Source: Nigrospora sphaerica
Lineage: Eukaryota > Ascomycota > Sordariomycetes > Amphisphaeriales > Apiosporaceae
NCBI GenBank assembly: GCA_018287875.1
Contig: JAGVVL010000001.1
Span: 124,001 to 188,000 of the forward strand
Direction: 5' to 3'
DNA: 64,000 nt
Positions 1 to 11,158 of the stretch are shown here, in pieces. Numbering within the stretch: the first letter of the stretch is position 1; every line of letters starts with the position of its first letter. The notes beneath the pieces were generated by a model. The model was not told the origin of the DNA and ran no database searches. It saw only the letters and a program-made list of their open reading frames with translations. The position numbers were made by a program, and so were the translations under genes.

Positions 1-475
1 TGGGCAAGCGCGGTCTGCAGTCTAACAGCCTTCACCCTGGAGTCATTTCCACCAACCTGGGCAACCACATCTCATGGGAGACGGACGAAGGGTTAGCTAG
101 TCTGAGTAAGCGCCCGCAAAATTTTCGAGAGACAACGAGTCGCTAATTGCGCACTGCAGGGGCCGTTGATCGAATGCTCGGCAACAAGGAGGCCTGGGGT
201 GATTTCCAGTGGAAGACGCCTGACCAGGGTGCGGCAACTCATGTTTATGCCGCCTTCGCACCAACTCTGAAGGGTAAGTAGGATTCTTATCTTAGAGATG
301 TACAACGTACCGTCTGATCCCTGACAACGCAGACCACAACGGTGCATACTTGGAGAATTCGCACGTTGCCGACCCCGAGGTAGAGACGGTGATGCCTTGG
401 GCCACGCAACCATACGAAGCTGAGAGACTATGGAAATTGAGTGAGAAGCTGGTGGGCCAAGAGTTTGCATACTAA
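1..475 (+). CDS. Short-chain dehydrogenase/reductase, C-terminal part (5' end outside window)
   Basis: Exons 3-105, 160-273 and 333-475 join in frame across two introns (106-159 and 274-332), each GT...AG, and end in TAA. The joined peptide contains SLHPGVISTNLGNH, the 'PG.v.T.l' segment that follows the YxxxK active site in classical NAD(P)-dependent short-chain dehydrogenases. It ends with a WKLSEKLVGQEFAY-type tail seen in fungal retinol-dehydrogenase-like members. The Rossmann fold and catalytic Tyr/Lys must lie upstream of the window. The substrate cannot be inferred. Family identification is fairly secure; the exact subfamily is not. Confidence 0.8.
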
Positions 476-1012
476 ATCTTGCGACGCGCTGGCGACAATA
501 CAGCTTTTCCAGGATGCAAACAAATAGATAGCAGTATAACAATGGTCCTACCAGCTCAGGGAGCAGGATTCGAGAACCTGGATCACATCTGTGTGGCCTA
601 GAAATTAAAGAATGTTGTATGTGACAGAGGCTTGATTTGAACCCGTCACAGCCAACATATTAAACTTGGGCGCTATCTCGTGGACCATGAAAACCAGCAA
701 ATTTAGTGTGAAAGCTTCGGTACACAGTATAGTAGAAACGAGACCTCTTACTAGACGCTTCTTTATTTTAAAATAAAGTGCTTTTAATGTGACGTAAGTA
801 CTCCCCAGCCTCCGAAACTTAACTTCTATTTTTCATAAGTCATATCAAGGTTCTACCGAAATCGCTAGTGTTGTAGGTTTAGTAAATAGAGAAAATCGGA
901 CCTCATAAAGTGGAGAGCTTATACGCATGTTAACTGGCAACAGTATAGGGTGTTATTTAAGTAAAAAAGATGAAAGCCCTTCTAAATATGAGTAGGGAAA
1001 GTAGGAGGACAT
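476..1012. other. Intergenic, becoming AT-rich and RIP-like
   Basis: No supported ORF. From about position 720 the sequence turns AT-rich with many TA dinucleotides, as expected of RIP-mutated DNA. I see no identifiable element until the solo LTR at 1013. Confidence 0.6.
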
Positions 1013-1310
1013 TTAAACCGGGCTAGGGCTCTTATATAAGCTTTAATTAAGCGTTTATACAGGTATAAGTTAAGCTTCGGTAGCCTAGTGCATACTTTTA
1101 AACACAATACGATTTTCCCTTCTTTTAACACACCGCTACACCTATGTGTAGCACTTCACACTCATTTCGTGATTATTTTAAGCTTCATTTGCTCTCTTAT
1201 ATAGAGGACCACCTTAATTAATGATATCCTCATTCAATTAACTTGCAGGATCGACCTCACGATTGTGTCATTCTATTAGACTCCCTATAGTTCGGGGTCG
1301 CTTAGTCCTA
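1013..1310 (+). mobile_element. RIP-decayed solo LTR, 302-bp LTR family
   Basis: This stretch matches the better-preserved solo LTR at 41716-42017 along its whole length, with mostly C-to-T and G-to-A differences. Examples are the 5' end (TTAAACCGGGC here, TGAGACCGGGC there), the central CACTTCACACTCATTTCGTGA block and the 3' block GGATCGACCTCACGAT. It is flanked by the 4-bp direct repeat ACAT (1009-1012 and 1311-1314), read as the target-site duplication. No internal region or second LTR is present, so it is a solo LTR left by LTR-LTR recombination. Confidence 0.8.
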
Positions 1311-1746
1311 ACATTTATACCTGTCACCTTAATAAGTAGTCTCCTAATTATTGTATTAGATAACACCTGTCCTCCTTAGGACGTTATAGAATATCACGTG
1401 GTCCGCCCGGGACTTCCCGTATTATGAGCCCACTAGCAGCCCTATCCTTGGGGACCCTAAAGCTTATAAGGTAACCTACCACAAGGAGAACCGGAAGGCA
1501 TAATCGCTCATGTGGAAACTGTGGATCTATCTTCTATTCGCTTCGTCTGTAATGCAGGGTCGTAACTCATTGCCTAAAACTTTCGACCTTTTCGCCCTCC
1601 GGATCCTAGAAGTTATCCCACATTTGGACAGTTACGAAATGTCTCGTGCTTTACGTTGAGGAGAGTAAGAGGATTGATAATCAGTGAGAAGCGAAGAAAT
1701 ACAAAATTATAGTATGGTCCTATTTACTCTACACTCCCAACCCAAT
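1311..1746. other. Intergenic, no recognisable gene
   Basis: Mixed AT-rich sequence between the solo LTR and the stop codon of the membrane-protein gene. I see no ORF, RNA gene or repeat that I can support. Confidence 0.5.
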
Positions 1747-2947
1747 CTACTCGCAGGAAAATAGTGTATCCACATACCAGCTGATAAGCAAGCATGTGCT
1801 CCCAGGTCCTACCACGGCATAACCCAAAAGCGTGGCTGCCGCAACGATGTACCAGCATCCACCACACATAGCTGTGGGGGCAGCGTTATGGAGGCGCAGG
1901 AGCATCACCAAAGTCACTGTGCAGTAGCCGAGAAGCTGATCCCACAGCATAAAACTTCGTGTGCCGTCTCCGACGGTTTTGCCAGCCACCACGGCTAAGG
2001 GAGGTACGAAAAGCGCCGAAGGGTGAAGCCCAGCTAGGTGTTCCGGGCGGAATAGGCCGGGAAACAGGCAAGTCGATAAAGACACCGCTACAACAGCCAC
2101 ATGAGACCAGACGCTAATGAGGAGGGCCGAAATGTAAGCTGAGCTGAGGGCAGCCGGGCGGGGGAGCATGCCGGGGGATTTCGGGTGTTGAGGTGCGGGG
2201 GGCACCGTGAGAGAAAGTCCCGCGCTTGCCACCCAAACCCAGAGTGGAAAGACGTTCCACACAGCCAAAGCCACCTGCTTGGTATTGAATGACAACAGGG
2301 AAGGGGATAGAAGGACCATGGGCACGGCGGTGGCGGCATACCCGATGGAGACAGCGCCAAGAACAAGAAATGGAGCGCCGGGCTTCAACTGGTACGACGG
2401 CCTTTCAGCTAACAGGGATATGCGGGACAGGGCCCAAAGAGGCCCTGCGCAGCCGATGCCCATCGCTTGAAAGAGAAGCAGCCACAGCGTTGGTCTGCAG
2501 GAATGGTACCGTATGTCAGCACCCAATTACGAAAGAATGCATTGTACGACGAACCGCACAACGGCGGGGGCGGCGCTGGGAATGGGAGTAAACTGACGTC
2601 AACAAGCTGGCCCCCCACCGGTCGCGGAGGCTCTCTAAGTAGAAGACGACGAGAACGGAGAAATACTGGCCGAGAAAATAGAGTCCAATGGCCGAGGAAG
2701 AGACATGAGAGCCGTCGGCCACCTCCCAGAAGAATATGACCAAAATCCGGAGCAGGTAGTCGACCGGGGGGAATCCAGTGAAGCTCGAATTGAGAGATGC
2801 CGGCGTACCAGGGAGCTGATAGGGGGCGGCGCCATGGAGGGCGGAGAGGAGATGGGCCAGCGTGCCGTCGGCCACGGCACGACCCCAGAGCTGCAAGAGG
2901 CCCAGCAGGGCGAAGAGGGAGAAGACGAGGACGGGCGACGACAACAT
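1747..2947 (-). CDS. Multi-pass integral membrane protein, fungal family of unknown function
   Basis: Two minus-strand exons, 2947-2619 and 2494-1747, are joined by a 124-bp intron (GT at 2618, CAG ending at 2495) and give about 358 residues. The first exon has an N-terminal hydrophobic segment (MLSSPVLVFSLFALLGL) and the motif FFWEVADGSH followed by a membrane segment. The second exon has at least five further hydrophobic stretches, such as PTLWLLLFQAMGIGC. No catalytic motif of a known enzyme is visible. The overall look resembles integral membrane proteins often found beside fungal secondary-metabolite genes, which is from memory only. The gene is divergent from the GMC oxidoreductase, with starts 385 bp apart, so the two may share a promoter. 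The start at 2947 was chosen because the hydrophobic N-terminus begins there. Confidence 0.75.
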
Positions 2948-3332
2948 GATGATTCAGCGGCGCAGAACGAGACAGGGAGACGAGGGAGAGCCTTGCAGAA
3001 AGGCGGTGATGGTGCCAGGGAAGGAGGTAATCAAGCAAGACGCAAAAGGAGAAAGCGGGGCAAAGGATTAAACGCTGACGGCCGTGGCGCAGCACAGGAG
3101 AACAAAAATAGAGCCAGCGACGCGTTCCGGGCCGTCGGTCGGCCAAGACGGCCGAGGTTCGGGCAACTGGGCCGAAGCCGGCATATAATGATTCGACCTG
3201 CGCGCTGGATTAGTGGCAAATTATGCAGCAGTCTGCAGGTAACAGTAGCATTGCAGCAACTCTCGCCTCTCCCGCGTTATCATTGGTCTTCTTTCGCTGT
3301 CTCGCGCATCTGCCCCTCGCTCCAGAACCGCT
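2948..3332. promoter_or_regulatory. Divergent intergenic region between membrane protein and GMC oxidoreductase
   Basis: The two genes are transcribed away from each other across these 385 bp, which must hold both promoters. A TATA-like CATATAATG lies near 3181-3189, about 145 bp before the GMC start codon. Long ORFs in this interval are on the opposite strand or GC-rich shadows and are not supported. Confidence 0.5.
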
Positions 3333-5673
3333 ATGTCACGCCAGCATGCACGACCGTCTCTGACGGTGCTTGGCCGCGCCCTCCTGGGTGTCGCCCTTAT
3401 TACTACCCCCGCGTTTGCTGTTGACACCGTGGGGGCTAAAATCAATGTCCAAGGTGTTACCGAGATCTTTGGTAACCACTTTGGCATGCCCGGCGTCAAT
3501 GCCACCTACGACTACGTCATCGTCGGCGGCGGCAACGCCGGTAACACGCTCGCCGCCCGGCTGGCCCTTGATAGCGCCAACTACACGGTCGCCGTCATCG
3601 AGGCTGGCACTTTCTACGAGATTTTGAGCAGCAACCGCACCCAAGTGCCCGGTTACAACTTTGAGGCGGCGAACCCCACCAATGTCGGCACTCTGAGCTC
3701 CCTGACCGCCGTCCAGCTCGTCACGGAGCCCATTGCGGTAGGTTCAAAGCTCATCTTGGCTTCGCGGGGTTGAGTGTACGGCACTGACTTGCGCCTTTTT
3801 CCAGGGCTACAATGGTCGCCAGATCGGCTATGTCCAGGGCATGACCTTTGGCGGAGGGTATGTGACTTTGTTATATCCAACGTGGGATCCGCGCCTTTCA
3901 AGGACGTCTACTCACCCCGGCCAATAGGACGGCCGCTAACTACGGCGGGTACTCGCGCTCGACGGCGGGCGCGCACGACCATTGGGCCGAGTTGGTCCAG
4001 GACGAATTTTGGTCGTGGGATAACGTGTTTCCCTTCTACAAGAAGAGCTGCGCCTTCACGCCACCCGACTACACCAAGATCAACCCCCAGTTCAACATCA
4101 GCTACGATGCCGCGGCGTACGACGCTGCGGGTGGGCCTCTACAAATCTCCTTCGGCAACTACGTCGCGCCGTCCATGGAGAGCGTGGGCGCGGCTATGGA
4201 GAGCCAGGGCATAGAGGCGATTCCCGACTTCGGCACCGGCCGCCTCATCGGGTACGGGCCCATTCCCGCCGCCGTCGATCCCCGTACAGCGACCCGCAGC
4301 TCCTCCGAGACCTCGTTCCTACAGGCTGGTGCCCAGAGTCCGGGTCTGCGCATCTACCCGAACGCCATGGCTAAGCGCATTCTGTTCGATGTCGACAATC
4401 GGGCCACTGGTGTCGTAGTCGAGGGCAACTCCAAGATCAGCAAGGTCCAGTGGATCCTCTCAGCCAAGAAGGAAGTCATCGTCTCAGCTGGTGTGGTGAG
4501 TCACTTCGGCGTGCCGCAGGACTGACGATCATGGGCGATGTGTAGTGGCTAACGGAGCCGCCATGGCAGTGGCGCTCGCCCCAACTCCTCATGGCCTCGG
4601 GTATCGGTCCTTCTGAGACACTGGCCCAGCACGGCATCGATATTGTGGCTGATATGCCAGGCGTGGGCCAGAACCAATGGGTATGTGCGCTGTGGAGCAA
4701 CGTCGAGGCGATCAGGCTAGGAAACTGACATGCCCACAGGACCACCCCTTCCAGTCGCACGTTTTCAAGGTCAACGTAAAGACGAACTCGCAGATCGTGG
4801 CTAAGAACCCAGAGGTGCTCGCCGAGGCCATTGAAGAGTACCTCACAGAACAATCTGGCCCCCTGTCATCCATTGGCGCCACGCAAGCCTTGGGTACGGC
4901 GCCCCTCCCCCTTCTTCCACAGAAGCTCTCCTGGGCGTAATAAATACAATTGCTGACGGCTAAACCCCCCTTTCGCCCACAGGCTATGAGAAAACCCCCC
5001 GGGTGATGCGTGAGAGCATACTCAGCAACGCCACGCAGGCCCTGATGGACAGCTTCCCGGAGGACTGGCCCGACCATAACTTCCTGGGCCTGGAGAGCTC
5101 GGCGGTGCCCGACGACATAGGGACCGATGACTACTACCTTCTCGTGGGCTCAACGCTGTACAAGTCGGCAGCGCGAGGCAATATGACGATCAGTAGCGCC
5201 GACACATTTGACCCGCCCGTCATCAACCCCAACTGGCTGGGTGACGAGCGCGATGTCGAGATGGCTGTGGCCGCCTTCTTACGCATCCGTGAGATCATGC
5301 TCAACAGCACCATCGTCGAGTCCCCTTGGAATCCCGGCCCCGAGGTCCAGACCCGTGAGGAGGTTGAAGCCTGGATCCGCGACAACATGAGCCTCACCTA
5401 CCACGGCGGCTGCACCAACCGCATGGGGCCCGCCGGCGACCCTACCGCTGTCGTCGACAGTCGCGCCCGAGTTCACGGCATTAAGGGCCTTCGTGTCGTC
5501 GACGCCAGCGCCTTCCCGATTCTGACCCCTGGGTATCCCATGTCGGTGACTTGTGAGTGTTGCGCGCCGCCTGGCTGGCGTTTTGTGCCCTTGGTGTGTG
5601 TCTTACGGCTGACATGAAATCTACAGACATGTTTGCAGAGAAGATTGCCTACGACATCTTGAATGGGGAGTAG
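3333..5673 (+). CDS. Secreted GMC (glucose-methanol-choline) oxidoreductase, FAD-dependent
   Basis: Seven exons (3333-3737, 3805-3857, 3928-4495, 4570-4680, 4740-4893, 4983-5552, 5627-5673) give about 635 residues, normal for the family. A signal peptide (about 29 residues ending TTPAFA) precedes the FAD-binding GGGNAG motif (residues about 60-75). FGGG near residue 150, the GMC signature [13 protein letters not shown] in exon 4 and VGQNQWDHP follow. The C-terminal block has YHGGC with the catalytic-base His near residue 571, then [20 protein letters not shown] enzymes oxidise alcohols or sugars outside the cell with O2 or quinones; the substrate here is unknown. The second active-site residue, usually His or Asn in 'PGHP', is Tyr (about residue 615). 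All seven exons stay open, so this is not an obvious pseudogene. Confidence 0.9.
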
Positions 5674-8556
5674 ACTTACGTGTAACGAGTGTTATAAGGT
5701 GAGAAACGGCCAGGAAAAACATCTAGACTTCACCGCCACATAAACGCTGTCGCGGTCTAATATTATTCAACCGTCTAGTTAAACGTTAGCGGTGAAATTC
5801 TACTTTTACTTCTATCCGTATCTTATAATGCTTAGTTTATATAAGCATTTGAAAGATTCGAAGTTCTAAATATTAAAGGATTTTAGCTATTACACACTGA
5901 TAATACTAGGAAGATATTTTGAATTATATTTTAATTGAACACTATCTACATGCTGCGACCCTTTATTAAGACTCTCCACATGTCACCGAGTAAGATATCT
6001 TCATTTAAGATGAATAGTTACACTATTAAGATCGACTACATGACCGCGCCTTTCGGTTAAACTCCCTTTTACTAAGTGCTTATCTATCTAAACAATCTCA
6101 GTAATGATGTAAATATAAATTAAACAGCTAAAGCTGTGTAGTTTCTTTATAAAGGCTATTCATATATAGGCGGGTTAAGGGATTACTTATATCAACGGAA
6201 ATCTATAGGGTAATAAGAACTTAAAAAGGATCGAAAAGTGTAAGGATCCGAAGGAATCACAATGGCACCGTCAGGTATAGGGTAGCGAAGGGCAGGCTCA
6301 ATTCCACTGCAAGACTGATTCTTGCAGAATCCAAGTTCAGGTCGGGCGCCAGCAGTGCGCCCGCTCCTTGCTAGTAGGCCGCCGGTGGGTCTGTGTCGCA
6401 GGTCAGGTGACCAGCCTGCGGATGCACCTCTCCAGCGTCTCCTCCCTTACAAAAAGAAAGAATATTGATAAAAGGAGTCGGACGTCGCTTATATCCACCT
6501 TCATATAGATGCTCGATAACTTAGTATAAATCGAGCCCGGCATTAATAGGTGGTGCTTAAACGCTTTGTATTTCAACTGCTTAGCACTTCACCTCATTCG
6601 TCCTCCGTGATAAACTAAGTAGAGCCCTCTATCTTAGGCCTCATAAGCGGCTACAGGGCGTTTAGGGAAGGTTAAGATAGCTTTAATCGGCTTAAGGAGC
6701 CTTCCATTCTAACTGTCCAGATTAAGGTACGTTCTGTTAAAGGCATATCACTTATGTTAGTGTGGCTAGATTCTTCCATACCATGTCCTAAGTCAGCCAT
6801 GATCGCAGGACAGAACGCAGTATGCCCCAATAAAACAGTGAGCTCGCTTTACTAAGGTGCACGGGCAACACAAGTGCCGAGGGCGGCGGCGGAAAACGAG
6901 TGATTAAAGCGCGTCGTGGATGCTGGCGTCGCCGGACGTTGTGCCTGGCTAGCCCACCTCAGCCTCTAAGCCGATCGGTAAAGTCCCTAAGCCGTGTCTT
7001 AGCGATCCTTAGGGAGCGGACTTGGATGCGGTGGTGGAACTCGCTCGCGGTCACATGCTTGTTCGAGTAAGTACAGCCGCTAGCCTCGGAATCAAGGTTG
7101 GCGATGTGGGCTCAACCTAGTTCTGGGACCTTGTATGTATTGTGGGCAATGTGACTGTTTTTTCTGTAGTAGCAACTTGATGCAAGCCTCTTAGTACTAG
7201 CCGTTCTACCTCATGACTCTCTCTCTTGCAAGGAGTAGTCCGAGCCACAGGTAAGTACTTGTCCAAGTACACTAAGCGGGCCTAGTGGCCAGGCCTATGC
7301 TAGGTTCGTCTTGGCCCGGGCCTAAGGCTACCAATTTCTTTCTAGGCCAGCTCATCAGCTAACTGCAGCGGTTTATTAATCATCTTTAAAGATCTCTTCC
7401 CTGCTCAGCTGAACGGAGCGCCGGGCTAGAACACGACTAATACCGGCCCGAGCTAATAAGAACAGTGGAGACAAGATGCTCTTTCCCAGGGTTCCTTTAT
7501 CTATCCACACTGCAGTACTATGTCATTCCACGAATTAAACTGTGTTATCATTCAATCCTTTTTGCTGGTTTTTTTAATTACGATAGAGTCTTATGACTGC
7601 CGTGTATAGTCATGTATCATAATACACCGCTGAGAGATAGAAAGAGGTAAAAACGGCAGCGCTGAATAGGGCGAAGTCGGTTTACCCGATAGTCTACCGA
7701 CGGATGGTTGTTACATGGTTCATGACGCCAATGATCCTCTAAACGCGAGAATAAGAGGTCCTGTACACTAGCTGGTGGGAAGTGGTAAGGATCGGACAGT
7801 CGTAATCGCTGGGTGTGCCTAACCTGCCATAACTCGCGACCAGTAGTGGTTTCGAGCCAACCCTAAATTACGCGAGCTAAATGGACATGGAATAGGAGAG
7901 CCGATGCCAAGCTACAGGCTCGTGCCTTTCCCATCCCGGTCTAGGCAAGTCACAGCACAACGCACTAATTGCTATCGCTTTTCTCCTAAGTGACTAGTTA
8001 GTGAAGCCTGTCGTTGCCGGGCACACTTCCAATGGTTAAGAGATCACCAACCTATGAATACCTGGGGAGACGAACGGACGGGCGCTATGGCACCCGGACG
8101 ATTTATCATAGCCGTCGTAATCCGGATCCCACATAGTGTGTGCTTAAGCTAAATGCAGACTGAGGTGATGGCGTCTGACTGGTGATATGCGTAGACGCTT
8201 CTGTGTTCAGGCAGGCTCGTCCTGGCAAGCAGCGGAAGCCATACTCCTTTTTTTCATGTGCTTACTAAAATTTACTTTAATACATAAGTAGATGACGACG
8301 TGCAACAAGGAGAGTAGCTAAGTATCTACATAAGGAGTACTGGCTAACCCCTATGAAATCCCGTAGCCCACTCGATCGCTGTCCCACCGTTGTGCCCGAT
8401 CGCCCTGCGCCCTCCCCAAGAAACGAACACCGGTTTACCTCTCCGCCATGTCCAGCACAGGACTTGAACGTGACCAGTCGGTACGTCCTCACATCTCCCA
8501 AAATCAATTGAGCAACCATAAGGCGTGGGTACGTCGCACATCATTGAGTGCCGCGA
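5674..8556. other. Long gene-free stretch, AT-rich and RIP-like, with a GC-rich island near 6280-6440
   Basis: The first 600 bp are strongly AT-rich with TA-rich decay. About 6280-6440 is a GC-rich unmutated patch, and 7000-8250 is intermediate. I find no intact ORF on either strand. The short minus-strand ORFs at 8277-8568 have no recognisable content. Old repeats are likely but I could not assign them. Confidence 0.55.
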
Positions 8557-10197
8557 ATGCTGATCCACTTCTATCAGTTCCTCGATGAGGTATGGGCTCT
8601 CTACGGTGTCGGAATGTCCATCCTCCTTCTGCGGTTCGCTGTACGCCTGAAGACAGTTGGCCCTCGGGGCCTACAGATGGACGACCTCTTCGCCTTCCTC
8701 GTCCTTATCATGTACACCTGCGATGCTGCCACGGTGCATTTAGTCTGTAAGTACACAGAAACGCTGGCTAGGTTTCAAGTGAGCGATACTAACCACCGAG
8801 AAGATATGTTAGGTTCTAATGTGGAAGCGTCAGCCTTCCAGCTTCAGCGAGGTGAGTTCGACCCAGGCGAATCTATTGCAATATATCGGATATCTGCGGC
8901 TATGAGACCACTGAACCGCAATAACAGCACTCACCTCGCCCGAAATTGAGCAGTACACTGTCGGATCTAAGCTCCAATTGACGGCATGGTACTCCTATAC
9001 TGCTCTTCTTTGGTGTTTAAAGGGCACTATGTTGTCCTTCTTTAGACGGATAACTACCGGGCTCTGGCAAGCCCGACTGGTCCGGTGGCTGACTTGGGCA
9101 TGTCTCATGTCCTATTTGGTTGTCGTGCTCACAGTACGCTTTCCCTCATATCGGAACTTCATGGCCCCTATCTCACCGCTCTGCAGATCACCTTCGGATG
9201 TTTCCCTACCAACAAGAACTGGCAGTGAGTAAAATCCATGCCCTTGATCCGTCAAAACGACCTCACGTCGCCAAGGCTAACTCCTGCTTAGGGTGCTTCC
9301 AGACCCAGGATGTAGGTACCCAAGTTATGCGGGCGGATGCTTGCCGGTCATAAATGACTGATTAATGGCCACCTCTAGTGAAATGTACCTTCAAGATGCA
9401 AAACTTCCTAGTCACTGTGGTGCTGAATGTCATGTAAGTACATCATACTCAACTCTCTTGTTTTGCCAAATCTTGGTGATTGACACCTAAAAGCACCGAC
9501 GCTGCTCTTCTATGCATTCCCCTGCCTCTACTCTGGACACTTCAAGTCCCCTTGAAGAAGTGAGCTGCCTCCCCCTCTTTCCTTGGTGCACGTCGCGCGG
9601 AGTTCGGCTCAGAACGCGTCCCTGTAACACTCTCTGCTTGGATGAAGCCGTATGGTTAATAATTGTGATATCTTGCGCAGGAAAATTGTGGTCGGGCTTC
9701 TCATATGCTCAGGCTTCTTCGTCATCGCTGCGGCCATTATCCGCGTGGTTCTGACGTTAGGTGCGAGCCCAAGCGGTACGAATATCAACCGGTGGGGCGT
9801 GCGCGAGACCATTGTGGGGATCATTTCAGTCAATATCCCCATCCTACGACCCATGTTCAGTATGGCCTTCTGGACTGGCCAGTCACCCATCAACTCGTCG
9901 TCCTACCATAACGGGGGCAAGTCGACCAACGGGGGCCGCAGTCGCACCATGCCCACTGCCGCCGGTCCCTACGAGATGACGGGCAGTGCCACGGACGGTC
10001 GCGAGGGAAGTCTCTGTGATACGGGCAGTGAAGAGTGCATCATCGGCGGCCGCAAGCCTCTCGACAACAAGATCCATGTGGAGACGCTATATCAAATTCA
10101 AACCGAAGAAGCGCGCGGTGGTGCCGGTCCCGAGGGCTGGGACGTGGGCGGCAAGACGTCGAGAGCCAATGCCTACGGTGCTTCGGATGCCGTATGA
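8557..10197 (+). CDS. Rhodopsin-type (Pth11-like) seven-pass membrane protein
   Basis: Eight exons (8557-8746, 8804-8851, 8928-9133, 9187-9224, 9292-9311, 9379-9433, 9494-9559, 9681-10197) keep phase throughout and give about 379 residues. One exon is only 20 bp. Landmarks of the fungal rhodopsin-domain family are MDDLFAFLVLIMYTCDAATV, NVEASAFQL, EIEQYTVGSKLQLTAWYSY, TFGCFPTNKNW, PDPGLKCTFKMQNFLVT, DAALLCIPLPLLWTLQVP and INRWGVRETIVGII. A hydrophilic C-terminal tail of about 120 residues follows the last membrane segment. Members are thought to act as surface sensors or to sit in metabolite clusters. Nothing here shows a ligand. ATG 8557 opens directly into the first helix. The TRIM element lies 274 bp downstream of the stop codon. 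Confidence 0.85.
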
Positions 10198-10466
10198 TAG
10201 CCGTAATGATGAAACGAGGCAACTGCATCCCGAAAAGACTCTTCATTAAATTATGAACAGGAACTCCTTACTCGGCGTAGATGTGAACTTCAGCGAGGAG
10301 TTAATAGTGCTAAGCTCAGGACCATTCTCCGACCCACCAGTCCATCAATCTGGGCTCAGAAACACCACCGAAGACTCACTACAGATCCGTACGCTGTGTA
10401 AGGAGCTTGTAATATATCTATCTAATGGCGTTTATCCCCGGCTACAATTTTAGATTACAATAATAT
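10198..10466. other. 3' flank of the rhodopsin-type gene
   Basis: No supported gene. This is the sequence between the stop codon and the left target duplication of the miniature LTR element. Confidence 0.5.
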
Positions 10467-10471
10467 CGCCG

Positions 10472-10592
10472 TGATGCGTGCCACCACGGGGGGGGACAAT
10501 AACCTAGTCTGCTAAACTGGATACCGTGGACATACATAGGCTATTAAGAGCAGGATCTGTCAACTGGCAGGTCCCCTACCTTTTACGCATCA
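10472..10592 (+). repeat. Left LTR of the TRIM-like element
   Basis: 121 bp, TG...CA ends, identical by eye to 10824-10944. It contains a run of eight G and the inner segment GGCAGGTCCCCTACC. Confidence 0.85.
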
Positions 10593-10823
10593 AATGGTAG
10601 CATCTCTCGGTTCCGTTTTCGTAGCGGTTACCGGTCCGAGACTTTGACGCGTGGGGCGGGGTACACCTGCTGCACCTCGAGGCCTGGCACACGCGTCCAT
10701 GGTTGGATACCTGGTGTCCGACTACCCAGGAGAGCGGAGTTCGATTCCCGCCGTGAGCACCACTTGAGGGGAGTTAGGGCGTCCACATCGAGGGCGATGT
10801 TCATTCTCCGTGTCCCCGGCATT

Positions 10824-10944
10824 TGATGCGTGCCACCACGGGGGGGGACAATAACCTAGTCTGCTAAACTGGATACCGTGGACATACATAGGCTATTAAG
10901 AGCAGGATCTGTCAACTGGCAGGTCCCCTACCTTTTACGCATCA
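10824..10944 (+). repeat. Right LTR of the TRIM-like element
   Basis: 121 bp, identical by eye to the left copy, followed directly by the right CGCCG duplication. Confidence 0.85.
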
Positions 10945-11158
10945 CGCCGCTAGACAAGGGTTACGCAGCACTCGATCACCTGTGATGGTTACTTAAAGCG
11001 TAAGAGCTTGCTTGTATATGAAATGTTTTGGTTTATATTGATAAGGGAGCGCTACAAGCTATATCAGCTTTTAGTAAACGAAAGAAGACGAAGATAAAAA
11101 ACCGGAAGAAAGTTTTACACCTGATACGCCACTCCGCTTCGCTCTCATGACTGCCTTC

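Larger units (their letters stand above)
10472..10944 (+). mobile_element. Complete miniature LTR element (TRIM-like), 473 bp
   Basis: Two 121-bp direct repeats with no difference that I can see (10472-10592 and 10824-10944) begin TGATGCGT and end ACGCATCA, so each has the TG...CA ends of an LTR plus an 8-bp inverted terminal repeat. The whole unit is flanked by the perfect 5-bp duplication CGCCG (10467-10471 and 10945-10949). Two bases inside the left LTR is TGGTAGCATCTCTCGG (from 10595), which looks like a primer-binding site for a tRNA ending in CCA. The 231-bp interior has no coding capacity beyond chance ORFs. It holds a tRNA T-arm-like GAGTTCGATTCCCG near 10739. No clear polypurine tract precedes the right LTR. 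The element must be moved by another element's proteins. Identical LTRs point to a recent insertion. Confidence 0.85.

Noticed and set aside
2409..3146. 245-residue minus-strand ORF overlapping the membrane-protein gene
   Set aside because: Arg/Leu/Pro-rich shadow frame. The spliced two-exon model in the other frames has clear membrane segments.
10690..10770. Possible tRNA gene ending in GTTCGATTCCCGCC...GCACCA
   Set aside because: The T-arm pairs imperfectly and no matching acceptor or D-arm could be folded. Kept only as a tRNA-like internal segment.
10628..10826. Two opposite ORFs of 60-64 residues inside the miniature LTR element
   Set aside because: They overlap on both strands of a 231-bp non-coding interior; chance ORFs in tRNA-like GC-rich sequence.
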